42,821 nucleotides of DNA from an uncultured Faecalibacterium sp. (GTDB lineage: Bacteria; Bacillota; Clostridia; Oscillospirales; Ruminococcaceae), in NCBI GenBank assembly GCA_934539245.1, contig CAKTCK010000016.1, positions 1-42,821 of the forward strand. The letters are read 5' to 3'. Below are positions 7,483 through 14,915 of this stretch, piece by piece; the stretch's first letter is position 1, and each line of letters opens with the position of its first letter. A program made the translations under genes and the position numbers. The notes under the pieces are model-generated. The model saw only the letters and a program-made list of their open reading frames with translations. It was not told where the DNA came from and searched no databases.

Positions 7483-8358
7483 ATGTACTCTTCCCATCAC
7501 CATAAACATCACGTCTGGCGTCTACTCTGCCTGACGGCGCTGGCCTGCTTTGCGGCGGGCGGTACTGCCTATGCCTGTACCCGCAAAGCTGCGGTGCCGC
7601 AGCTGCCGGAGCTGCCTGCCGAAAGCCTTGAACAGCCCGCTGAAAGCCTTGTGCAGTCTGCAAGCGCCCTGCCCGACGCCCCGGTGCAGCAGCCCGCCGA
7701 GAACGGCACACAGCAGAGCACCCTTTCCGCCGCACAGGCGCAGGCCATTCTGGATGACCCCCGCATGATTCTTGTGAGCCGTACCCACAAGATGCCGGAG
7801 GACTATCCCATCGAGACCAAGGAATGCGGCTCGGCCACCGCCATCAACAAGACTTTGCAGACCGAAGCCGCCGATGCTTTTCTCTCCATGCAGGCCGCTG
7901 CCGCCAAGGACGGGGTGGACGTTCGGATGCAGAGCGGCTACCGCAGCGTCAGCTACCAGAAAAAGCTGTACGACAACAAGACCCAGTACTACCGCAACAA
8001 GGGTCTGAGCGAAGCCGCCGCCCGGGAAAAGGCCGCTACCATCGTAAACCCGCCGGGCTGCTCGGAGCACAATTGCGGCCTTGCCGCCGACCTGAACAGC
8101 CCGGAGCATACCACCCTTGACACCGGCTTTGCCGACACTGCCGCCTTCCGCTGGCTGTGCGAGAATGCAGAGCAGTACGGCTTTATCCTGCGCTACCCCA
8201 AGGAAGCCGAAAGCGTGACCGGCATCACCTACGAGCCGTGGCACTGGCGCTATGTGGGCGCGGAAAACGCCGCCCTGCTCAACCAGAGCGGCCTGTGTCT
8301 GGAGGACGCGGTAGCCGTTTTGCAGCGCATTGCCGCCGGGGAGACCGTGACCGGTTAA
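7483..8358 (+). CDS. VanY-family D-alanyl-D-alanine carboxypeptidase
   Basis: Zn-dependent D,D-carboxypeptidase that trims the terminal D-Ala from peptidoglycan stem peptides outside the membrane. An N-terminal signal or anchor segment (about 10-30) is followed by a Pro/Gln/Glu/Ser-rich linker (about 35-85) and the catalytic domain (about 95-270). Motifs are MQSGYRS, the metal site SEHNCGLAADL (His and Asp ligands) and EPWHWRYVG (Glu and His). The N-terminus has a histidine cluster (SSHHHKHH). The start at 7483 follows GAAGGTAGG. Co-directional with the next envelope genes. Whether it acts on vegetative wall or spore cortex is not visible. Confidence 0.88.
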   Translation: MYSSHHHKHHVWRLLCLTALACFAAGGTAYACTRKAAVPQLPELPAESLEQPAESLVQSASALPDAPVQQPAENGTQQSTLSAAQAQAILDDPRMILVSRTHKMPEDYPIETKECGSATAINKTLQTEAADAFLSMQAAAAKDGVDVRMQSGYRSVSYQKKLYDNKTQYYRNKGLSEAAAREKAATIVNPPGCSEHNCGLAADLNSPEHTTLDTGFADTAAFRWLCENAEQYGFILRYPKEAESVTGITYEPWHWRYVGAENAALLNQSGLCLEDAVAVLQRIAAGETVTG

Positions 8359-8499
8359 AATCCAATGAAAACTGCCGGAAAACCCTGCGGGGTGCGTTGC
8401 AATTTACCTGCTGTTATGGTAAGATAAATACAGTCTGCCCGTGTGCGCGGCGCAGCCCCGCACCCCGACAAATGAATTCAACAAAAGAAGGAATATTTT

Positions 8500-9069
8500 A
8501 TGATAAACCGCACAAAACTCTCTGTGATCGCCGTCAGTGCCGTGCTGGCCGCTGCCCTGACCGGCTGCGGCGGCAGCGCTTCTTCCGCGGCATCTTCTGT
8601 ATCCAGCGCCGCTGCCTCTGTACCGGCTTCCAGCACTGCCTCTCCGGCAGCGGATACCGCTGAAAACGGCACTGCCGAGCTGGACAGCGCCGTGGAGACT
8701 CTGCTGGCTGCTGACCCCATCTCCAACCAGTTCGAGATCACTGCCATGAACATCGAGTACGACTTCGGACTGAAGGCTGAGGACGTTGCCGCCTACAAGG
8801 GCGTAAAGAGCAACGACAACGGCGATGCCGGTCTTGTGCTGGTGGTGGAAGCTGTTTCCGGCAAGGCACAGGACGTGGTGACCGCGCTGGAGAGCTACAA
8901 GCAGGATCAGGTGGCTTTCTACGGCAACTACGCCGAGTTTGCACAGGCACAGAGCAACGTGGAAAACGCCATCATCTCCTCCAAGGGCGACCGTGTGGTC
9001 ATGGTGATTGCCTCCAACGAGTGCACCGCAGACCTGACCAGTGCTGTGGACAGCGCCCTGAACAGCTGA
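8500..9069 (+). CDS. DUF4358-type lipoprotein
   Basis: 189-residue lipoprotein with signal peptide, lipobox LTGC (Cys about 23), a Ser/Ala-rich linker (about 25-60) and a compact domain resembling DUF4358: EITAMNIEYDFGL, VLVVEAVSGKAQDVV, and a C-terminal SSKGDRVVMVIASNE. AAGAAGGAAT precedes the ATG. In Clostridia such proteins are often found next to MBOAT and DHHW genes, as here. Role unknown; a partner of the O-acetylation pair on the outer surface is plausible. Confidence 0.7.
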   Translation: MINRTKLSVIAVSAVLAAALTGCGGSASSAASSVSSAAASVPASSTASPAADTAENGTAELDSAVETLLAADPISNQFEITAMNIEYDFGLKAEDVAAYKGVKSNDNGDAGLVLVVEAVSGKAQDVVTALESYKQDQVAFYGNYAEFAQAQSNVENAIISSKGDRVVMVIASNECTADLTSAVDSALNS

Positions 9070-9190
9070 ATCTGATCTTCTGAGCCGGTGCCATCTGCGG
9101 CATCGGCTTTTTTCAGTAGAAAGCCCTCCCGCACCCGGGATGGGAAAACCGTTATTGCCCGCAAAACTTGTAAAAAAGGAGGCTGACCCC

Positions 9191-10609
9191 TTGGTTTTCA
9201 GCACCATCATCTTCCTGTTCCGTTTTCTGCCCATCACGCTGGCGCTGTACTATCTTGCCCCCGCAAAACTGAAGAACACTGTGCTGTTTTTGTGCAGTCT
9301 GGTGTTCTACTGCTGGGGTGAGGTGCGCTTTTTCCCGGTCATGGTGGCGCTTATCCTCATCAACTACCTCAGCGGCCTTGCCATCGAGCACTTTGATGCA
9401 AAGCCCGCGCTGCGCCGCTTCTTTCTGCTGGTGGCGCTTGTCGGCAGCTTGGGGATGCTGTTCTACTTCAAGTACGCAAACTTTGTGCTGCGCAGCGCAA
9501 ACGCCCTGCTGGGCACCGCCTTTGCCGAAATTCAGGGCATCGGCACTTTGCCGCTGGGCATCAGCTTCTACACCTTCCAGACCCTTTCCTACTCCATCGA
9601 CGTCTACCGCCGGGATGTAAAGGCCGAGCGTAATATCATCGATTTCGGCGCTTACGTGGTCATGTTCCCGCAGCTCATCGCGGGGCCCATCGTCAAGTAC
9701 CGGGACGTCTCCGACCAGCTGCACGTCTACAAGCATCGCTATAACCTCAAGCAGATCGAAGAGGGCATGACCCTGTTCACCTTCGGTCTTGCCAAAAAGG
9801 TGCTGCTGGCGGACGCCGTGGGCGCATTGTGGACGGACATCATCGGGGTAGCCGACAGCCCCTCCACCACCTTTGTGGGTCTGGCGAACGCCTCCACCCC
9901 GCTGGTGTGGCTGGGCATCATCGCATACAGTCTGCAGCTGTACTTCGATTTTTCCGGCTACTCCCTCATGGGCATCGGCATGGGCAAGATGCTGGGCTTC
10001 GACTTCCCCGCAAACTTCAACTACCCTTATATCTCCGCTTCCATCACCGAGTTCTGGCGGCGCTGGCACATGACCCTGTCCGGCTGGTTTAGGGAGTATG
10101 TGTATATCCCGCTGGGCGGCAACCGCAAGGGGCTTAAGCGGCAGATCCTGAACCTGTTCATCGTGGAGCTGCTCACCGGCATCTGGCACGGCGCGAACTG
10201 GAACTTTATCTGCTGGGGTCTTTACTACTTTGTGCTGCTGGCGGCCGAAAAGCTGTTTTTGCTGCCCTACCTGAAAAAGGGCAGGGTGTGGCCGCATTTC
10301 TACACCCTGTTCCTCGTGGTGGTAGGCTGGGCGATGTTCGTGGGCAACGACACTGGCGTGTCCTTCGGGCTGCTGTTCCAGAAACTGTTTATCCCCTCCG
10401 GCGGTGTGTCGCCGCTGTATTTCCTGCGGAATTACGGCGTGCTGCTGGCGGTAAGCGTGGTGTGCTGCACCCCGCTGATCGAAAAGCTGTGGGATGTGCT
10501 GCGCAAGAACGTAGTCACCCGCTGCGCCGCCATCCTGACGCTGCTGGTGGTCTCCACCGCCTATGTGGTGGGCAGCACCAACAGCCCGTTCCTGTACTTT
10601 AACTTTTAA
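9191..10609 (+). CDS. MBOAT-family O-acyltransferase (AlgI/DltB-like)
   Basis: 472-residue polytopic membrane acyltransferase expected to pass acyl groups across the membrane to an exported polymer. Begins with a TTG start (TTG-GTT-TTC, 9191), supported by AAGGAGG 9 nt upstream and by the typical family opening VFSTIIFLFRFLPI; an upstream ATG at 9140 would add a hydrophilic extension. Family landmarks: LPLGISFYTFQTLSY, YFDFSGYSLMGIGMGKMLGF, ITEFWRRWHMTLSGWFREYVY and the catalytic-His motif GIWHGANWNF. It is 12 nt upstream of a DHHW protein, the usual partner. Confidence 0.93.
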   Translation: MVFSTIIFLFRFLPITLALYYLAPAKLKNTVLFLCSLVFYCWGEVRFFPVMVALILINYLSGLAIEHFDAKPALRRFFLLVALVGSLGMLFYFKYANFVLRSANALLGTAFAEIQGIGTLPLGISFYTFQTLSYSIDVYRRDVKAERNIIDFGAYVVMFPQLIAGPIVKYRDVSDQLHVYKHRYNLKQIEEGMTLFTFGLAKKVLLADAVGALWTDIIGVADSPSTTFVGLANASTPLVWLGIIAYSLQLYFDFSGYSLMGIGMGKMLGFDFPANFNYPYISASITEFWRRWHMTLSGWFREYVYIPLGGNRKGLKRQILNLFIVELLTGIWHGANWNFICWGLYYFVLLAAEKLFLLPYLKKGRVWPHFYTLFLVVVGWAMFVGNDTGVSFGLLFQKLFIPSGGVSPLYFLRNYGVLLAVSVVCCTPLIEKLWDVLRKNVVTRCAAILTLLVVSTAYVVGSTNSPFLYFNF

Positions 10610-10621
10610 GGAGGCGGGAAG

Positions 10622-11794
10622 ATGTCCAAACACGAAAAAAAGACCTCCTCCCTTTTGCACTATCCGGTGCTGCTGGTGTTCAGCCTGTTCTTCATCGGGC
10701 TGTTCGCGCTGGATATGGTCACCCCGGACCGCAGTTACAGCGAGCTGGAGAACACCACCCTGAGCCAGCGCCCGGCGCTGACCCAGTTCACCGCCAAGGG
10801 ACTGAACAACTACTTTACCGCCTACACCAAATACGTCAAGGATCAGGTAGCGGGGCGCGATCAGTGGATCAGCTTACAGAGCATGGTGGAGACCACCCTG
10901 CTGCAAAAGCAGCAGAACGGCGGCATCCTGCTGGGCAAAGAGCACATGATGTTCCCCCGCACCTATGGGCTCCTTTCCAGCGAGGAGCGCACCCTGCCCA
11001 AGAACACCGCAGCGCTCACCAGCCTGTGCCAGCGCTACCCGGGCAAGGTGAATGTGCTGGTGGCACCCGCTGCCAGCGATATCTACAAGGAGAACGTGCC
11101 CGCAAACGCCCCCCTGCTGGACGAGGACGGCTATCTTGACCAGCTTTCCGCTGCGGTGCAGGCGGCCGGCGGCAGCTTTGTGGATGTGCGCCAGACCCTT
11201 ACCGCCCACAAGAGCGAGTATATTTACTACCGCACCGACCACCACTGGACGAGCCTTGGCGCCTACTACGCGTACAGCCAGCTGTGCGAGACCCTTGGCC
11301 TGACCCCCTTTGACACCGCCGCCCACGCCGCCCTGACTGCCGACGGCTTTTACGGCACCCACTACGCCAAGGCGCGCACATGGAACGCCGTGTCGGACGT
11401 GATCACCTACTACGACCTTGACAACACCCTGACCGTATGGAACGTGACGGCAGCAGGTCAGCCCACCGAAGGACAGACCACCGGCCTGTACGATACGGAG
11501 AAGCTTTCCGTCTATGATAAATATGCCATGTTCCTGCACGGCAACAACGGTTTAAGCCGGGTGCAGGGCAACGGCAGCGGGCGCATCCTTGTCATCAAGG
11601 ACAGCTACGCCAACTGCTTTGTGCCCTACCTGACCGCCAACTACGCTGATATTGACGTGGTGGACTTCCGCAACTACAACTACGGCTTAGATCAGCTGAT
11701 CGCTGATAACGGCTACGATCAGATCCTTGTGCTGTACAACTTTGACAGTTTCAAGAGCGACCCTTACCTCTACCGCGCCGGGGTAACGGGGTAA
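10622..11794 (+). CDS. DHHW-family protein (AlgX/DltD-like partner of MBOAT)
   Basis: 390-residue protein with one N-terminal membrane segment (about 14-34) and an extracytoplasmic SGNH-hydrolase-like domain. The name-giving motif is in YYRTDHHWTSLGAYYAY (about 202-218), and RILVIKDSYANCFVPYL (about 320-336) supplies the nucleophile-Ser region. By analogy with AlgJ/AlgX and DltD it should take the acyl group delivered by the MBOAT and transfer it to a glycan. AAGGAGGCGGGAAG precedes the ATG. The substrate polymer is not encoded in the window. Confidence 0.85.
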   Translation: MSKHEKKTSSLLHYPVLLVFSLFFIGLFALDMVTPDRSYSELENTTLSQRPALTQFTAKGLNNYFTAYTKYVKDQVAGRDQWISLQSMVETTLLQKQQNGGILLGKEHMMFPRTYGLLSSEERTLPKNTAALTSLCQRYPGKVNVLVAPAASDIYKENVPANAPLLDEDGYLDQLSAAVQAAGGSFVDVRQTLTAHKSEYIYYRTDHHWTSLGAYYAYSQLCETLGLTPFDTAAHAALTADGFYGTHYAKARTWNAVSDVITYYDLDNTLTVWNVTAAGQPTEGQTTGLYDTEKLSVYDKYAMFLHGNNGLSRVQGNGSGRILVIKDSYANCFVPYLTANYADIDVVDFRNYNYGLDQLIADNGYDQILVLYNFDSFKSDPYLYRAGVTG

Positions 11795-11892
11795 AACAAC
11801 CAAATACCGAAATTATTGCAGTCTATTTTCACAAATTTGAAGTAAAAAATTCATGCGTCTCGCCAGTTTTTGCACAGATGCACCAAAAGCCC

Positions 11893-11921
11893 TTGATAAA
11901 ATCCGACTACTGTTGTAGAAT
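11893..11921 (+). promoter_or_regulatory. Promoter for the GG-leader peptide gene
   Basis: TTGATA (11893-11898), 17-nt spacer, TAGAAT (11916-11921). This leaves a roughly 90-nt untranslated leader before the ATG at 12018, in which GGGATGCACTGCGGCATTTCCC (about 11976-11997) could form a hairpin. The rest of the 11795-12017 gap is AT-rich with no other feature seen. Confidence 0.6.
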
Positions 11922-12017
11922 GGGCATATAGAGAACAATGCTCTATCGGCAATTGGATATAGACGCCGGGGAATCGGGATGCACTGCGGCATTTCCCTTT
12001 AAAAAGGAGTATTGAAG

Positions 12018-12371
12018 ATGAACAAGATGAATTATCCCGCAGATTATGCGGTACTTTCCAACGAAGAAATGACCTATACCACCGGCGGCGGCGCTGTGGA
12101 TGGTGCTGCCGGGATCGCTATGACTGCCGCAACCGTCGTAGGTACTGTGGTGCTGGCCTCCAGCTACATCTGGGGCATCAAGCAGGCACGCGCTTGGCTG
12201 CAGCAGGACGGCAACAAGGACGGCAACTTCTTTACCGTGATGGGCCGCGCCACCGATGCCCTTGCCGCCGACATGGGCAAATCTGCCAGCAACTTTGTGC
12301 GGGATGCCGTTTCCACCACTATGGTAGTGGCACTGGCTCCCCTGAGTGCTGTTCTGCTGATCGTGCGCTGA
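12018..12371 (+). CDS. Double-glycine-leader peptide 1 (bacteriocin-like, function unknown)
   Basis: 117-residue small protein. Residues 1-24 form a leader of the double-glycine type (VLSNEEMTYTTGG, GG at 23-24), the kind cut by C39 peptidase-containing ABC transporters. The predicted mature part (about 93 residues) has a Gly/Ala/Val-rich hydrophobic stretch (25-54), a polar middle, the segment D80-x-LAADM-x-KS-xx-N-xx-RD96, and a second hydrophobic stretch at the C-terminus. ATG at 12018 is chosen over TTG at 12012 by spacing from AAGGAG. A paralogue follows 74 nt downstream. No exporter, peptidase or clear immunity gene is in the window. Class II bacteriocin or signalling peptide are both possible. 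Confidence 0.75.
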   Translation: MNKMNYPADYAVLSNEEMTYTTGGGAVDGAAGIAMTAATVVGTVVLASSYIWGIKQARAWLQQDGNKDGNFFTVMGRATDALAADMGKSASNFVRDAVSTTMVVALAPLSAVLLIVR

Positions 12372-12385
12372 ACTTTTTATTCAGA

Positions 12386-12416
12386 AAAAACGGTGCGGTT
12401 TGAATGCACCGTTTTG
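12386..12416 (+). terminator. Intercistronic hairpin between the two peptide genes
   Basis: AAAACGGTGC, loop GGTTTGAA, TGCACCGTTTT. It has the form of an intrinsic terminator with a short T-run, so it could attenuate the second gene relative to the first. Confidence 0.6.
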
Positions 12417-12445
12417 GATAGCTTTGTTTCAAAAGGAGTGTTATT

Positions 12446-12775
12446 ATGGAAAAAATGATGATGCCCGCGTATTACAACGTCCTGTCCACTGAAGAGATGA
12501 CCTACACCGAAGGCGGCGCTACCGCCACTATGACCGAGGCTCTGCTGTGCTGGCTGATCCCTCCGTACGGCTGGTTCAAAGGCGTGACCGCTGTCCGCGA
12601 TTACCGCCGTAAGAACCCCAACACCTGGATGGAGAATGGTCTGGATGTTCTGGCTGCTGACATGAATAAGAGCACTGCCAACGCCATCCGTGATATCGCC
12701 TGCACCGCTTACATGATCAGCACCAGCGCTACCGGCGTCGGCCTGATCATCAACGCAGCAATCGTCCTACTCTGA
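12446..12775 (+). CDS. Double-glycine-leader peptide 2 (paralogue of peptide 1)
   Basis: 109 residues. The leader VLSTEEMTYTEGG has its GG at positions 23-24, exactly as in peptide 1; the predicted mature part is about 85 residues. It holds a Trp/Pro/Tyr-bearing hydrophobic segment (LLCWLIPPYGWF), a basic patch (RDYRRK), the shared D67-x-LAADM-x-KS-xx-N-xx-RD83 motif, and a hydrophobic C-terminus. AAAAGGAG precedes the ATG. The shared leader and core show duplication; the diverged remainder would suit a two-component peptide, which is inference. Confidence 0.75.
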   Translation: MEKMMMPAYYNVLSTEEMTYTEGGATATMTEALLCWLIPPYGWFKGVTAVRDYRRKNPNTWMENGLDVLAADMNKSTANAIRDIACTAYMISTSATGVGLIINAAIVLL

Positions 12776-12825
12776 TTCATCTTCTCTCATAAGACCGGCT
12801 CGGAGTACACCAAAGAACAAAGCAG

Positions 12826-12867
12826 GCGTAGGTGCTGCCCGAAAGGGCAGCGCCTACGCTGTTTTTA
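12826..12867 (+). terminator. Terminator after the peptide gene pair
   Basis: GCGTAGGTGCTGCCC, loop GAAA, GGGCAGCGCCTACGC, then TGTTTTTATT. One G-T wobble in a 15-bp stem. Closely resembles the terminator at 13482. Confidence 0.9.
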
Positions 12868-13021
12868 TTCTCTTTGTACTATCCTCCCTTCGCTTTTCAC
12901 TCTTCCATTCTCTCCAAAAAAATGTTTTATCTATTGTTTCATCTGCCAATAGCCTCTCTTTACCCAATGTGATATACTTGTTATTAGGATATTGTTCATA
13001 TTTTCGTTGGAGGTTTTACTT

Positions 13022-13459
13022 ATGAAAAAAAGATTTGTAGCAGTTCTTCTTACCGCACTATTTAGTGTGCTGCTCCTGACTGGCTGCGGCGGCGGCGATT
13101 TTTTCATGACTGATACAGAGTTTACCAGAATGATCAACCGCGAACTCGCAGAAAGCGGAAATTCCATTCAGTTGACTTATGATTCCTCTTTGGGCTCAAA
13201 AGCAAAAACAGTGTTAAACGTTTATCTCGCAACCGGTGATGCCGATGCAGCTTTAAAAGCAAGCGGATTGGATGACAACCATTATTATATGATTGCTGCG
13301 GACTATCCGTTTGAAAGCTTTTCAAAGTCCGCAACCTATATTTCTTCCAAAGTTTTGTACTATCTGGTAAATGGTCGAGTTGGAAAACGTGTCGGTTATG
13401 CCACTATAACCTATAAAAACGGAAACACCCAAATCATTGCGCTTGTTGCCACTTATTAA
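13022..13459 (+). CDS. Putative lipoprotein, AT-richer than its surroundings
   Basis: 145-residue protein with a type II signal peptide (MKKRFVAVLL, lipobox LLTGC, Cys about 20) and a small soluble domain of about 120 residues with SGNSIQLTYDSSLG, ADYPFESFSKSATY and a C-terminal beta-rich YATITYKNGNTQIIALV. The ATG at 13022 has GGAGG 8 nt upstream; an upstream in-frame start at 12992 would extend the signal peptide unnaturally. Codon choice uses far more A/T than flanking genes, suggesting recent acquisition. Bracketed by two similar terminators. No family recognised; an immunity role for the peptides is possible only by position. Confidence 0.7.
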   Translation: MKKRFVAVLLTALFSVLLLTGCGGGDFFMTDTEFTRMINRELAESGNSIQLTYDSSLGSKAKTVLNVYLATGDADAALKASGLDDNHYYMIAADYPFESFSKSATYISSKVLYYLVNGRVGKRVGYATITYKNGNTQIIALVATY

Positions 13460-13481
13460 AAAAATCCCTATCAAAACCAAC

Positions 13482-13522
13482 GCGGAGGCGCTGCCCTTTC
13501 GGACAGCGCCTCCGCTGTTTTT
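13482..13522 (+). terminator. Terminator after the AT-rich lipoprotein gene
   Basis: GCGGAGGCGCTG, short loop, CAGCGCCTCCGC, then TGTTTTTG. Same layout as the terminator at 12826 (stem core GCTGCCC region and TGTTTTT exit). Confidence 0.9.
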
Positions 13523-13534
13523 GTGGTTTCAGAC

Positions 13535-13577
13535 GCAAAAAACGGCGGCACGCTCCGATGGAACGTGCCGCCGTTTG
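13535..13577 (-). terminator. Terminator of the hrcA-dnaJ operon
   Basis: Read leftwards: AAACGGCGGCACG, 11-nt loop, CGTGCCGCCGTTTTTTGCG. It follows the dnaJ stop by a few nucleotides; the plus-strand reading also ends in T-rich sequence, so it is probably bidirectional. Confidence 0.9.
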
Positions 13578-13583
13578 GCTTTT

Positions 13584-14756
13584 TTATGCGTTGAACATAT
13601 CCTTCAGCTTTTTGAAGAAGCCCTTACGCTTTTCGTAGTTTTCTTCTTTCAGCGTGCCCTCAAATTTCTTCAGGGCATCGCGCTGCGCCTTGTTCAGCTT
13701 TTTGGGGATCTCCACCTCGCACTTGACGTACATATCGCCGCGGCCACGGCCGTTCAGGTACTGGATGCCCTTGCCGCGCAGGCGGAAGGTGGTGCCGCTC
13801 TGGGTGCCCTCGGGCACGGTGTACTCCACCTTGCCGTCAATGGAGGGCACGGTCACGCTGTCACCCAGTACGGCCTGACTGTAGGTGATGGGCACGGTGA
13901 CCCACACATCGTAGCCGTCGCGCTGGAACACCTCGCTGGGGCGCACGGTGACCATGACGATGACATCACCGGCGGGGCCGCCGTTGGTACCGGCATCGCC
14001 CATGCCGCGCAGTGCAAAGCTCTGGTCGTCGTCGATGCCCATGGGGATGGACACCTCCAGCGTCTTTTTGGTGGCTACCTTGCCGCTGCCATGGCAGACC
14101 TTGCAGGGGTTCTTTACCAGCTTGCCCTTGCCGCCGCAGCGGGAGCAGGGCTGCTGGGTCTGCATCACGCCAAAGGGGGTGCGCTGCTGGCGGATGACAA
14201 AGCCGCGTCCGCCGCAGTCCGGGCAGGTCTCGGGGCTGCTGCCGGCAGCGCAGCCGGAGCCATGGCACTCGGTACACTCCTGCTGGCGGGTGATGGTGAT
14301 GTTCTTCTTGCAGCCGTGCACGGCCTCGTCAAAGCTCAGGGTGATGCGTACCCGGATGTCCTGTCCCTTGCGGGGGGCGTTGGGGTTTGCCTGACGGGAC
14401 GAGCCGCCGAAGCCGCCAAAGCCGCCGCCGAAGATATCGCCAAAGATGTCGCCCAGATCCACACCGTCGCCGCCAAAACCGCCAAAGCCGCCGGGGCCGC
14501 CGCCGTTCTGTGCTGCGTAGGTGGGGTCAACCCCGGCAAAGCCGTACTGGTCGTACAGCTGGCGCTTCTTCGGGTCCGAAAGCACCTCGTTTGCCTCGTT
14601 GATCTCCTTGAACTTTGCCTCGGCGTCCTTATCGCCAGGGTTATAGTCCGGGTGGTACTTCATGGCAAGCTTGCGGTATGCCTTTTTGATCTCGGCATCG
14701 CTTGCGCCCTTGGATACCCCCAGCACTTCGTAATAATCACGCTTTTCCTGTGCCAT
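13584..14756 (-). CDS. dnaJ: Chaperone protein DnaJ
   Basis: 390-residue Hsp40 co-chaperone that delivers substrates to DnaK and stimulates its ATPase. The J domain (1-70) has the HPD motif ([14 protein letters not shown]); a Gly/Phe-rich region follows (about 82-125); four Cys motifs [24 protein letters not shown] and CKVCHGSG make the zinc domain (about 155-225), and the C-terminal substrate domains follow. All elements of a type I DnaJ are intact. The ATG at 14756 is preferred over GTG at 14762 because GAGAGGTGAG is spaced for it. Last gene of the heat-shock operon. Confidence 0.97.
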   Translation of the reverse strand: MAQEKRDYYEVLGVSKGASDAEIKKAYRKLAMKYHPDYNPGDKDAEAKFKEINEANEVLSDPKKRQLYDQYGFAGVDPTYAAQNGGGPGGFGGFGGDGVDLGDIFGDIFGGGFGGFGGSSRQANPNAPRKGQDIRVRITLSFDEAVHGCKKNITITRQQECTECHGSGCAAGSSPETCPDCGGRGFVIRQQRTPFGVMQTQQPCSRCGGKGKLVKNPCKVCHGSGKVATKKTLEVSIPMGIDDDQSFALRGMGDAGTNGGPAGDVIVMVTVRPSEVFQRDGYDVWVTVPITYSQAVLGDSVTVPSIDGKVEYTVPEGTQSGTTFRLRGKGIQYLNGRGRGDMYVKCEVEIPKKLNKAQRDALKKFEGTLKEENYEKRKGFFKKLKDMFNA

Positions 14757-14823
14757 ATCCACTCACCTCTCCGGGAACGCCCTCCCCGGGTAACGCCCCG
14801 GTCGGTTCCTCACTCTATAAACC

Positions 14824-14866
14824 AGCAAGAGCCGCCCCGGCCTAAACCGGAGCGGCTTTTGCTCTA
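14824..14866 (-). promoter_or_regulatory. Intercistronic hairpin between dnaK and dnaJ
   Basis: AGCAAAAGCCGCTCCGG, loop TTTA, CCGGGGCGGCTCTTGCT (with small mismatches) in the 159-nt dnaK-dnaJ gap. No T-run follows in the leftward direction, so it fits a processing or stabilising hairpin that would set the DnaK:DnaJ ratio better than a full terminator. Confidence 0.6.
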
Positions 14867-14915
14867 TTGCGCGTATGCCCGCCGGTTTGGCCGGACACAG
14901 CGCTTTGTGTCAGAC

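Noticed and set aside
11943..11952. CTATCGGCAA shared with the inverted repeat at 40106
   Set aside because: Ten-base identity without a matching second arm; may be chance.
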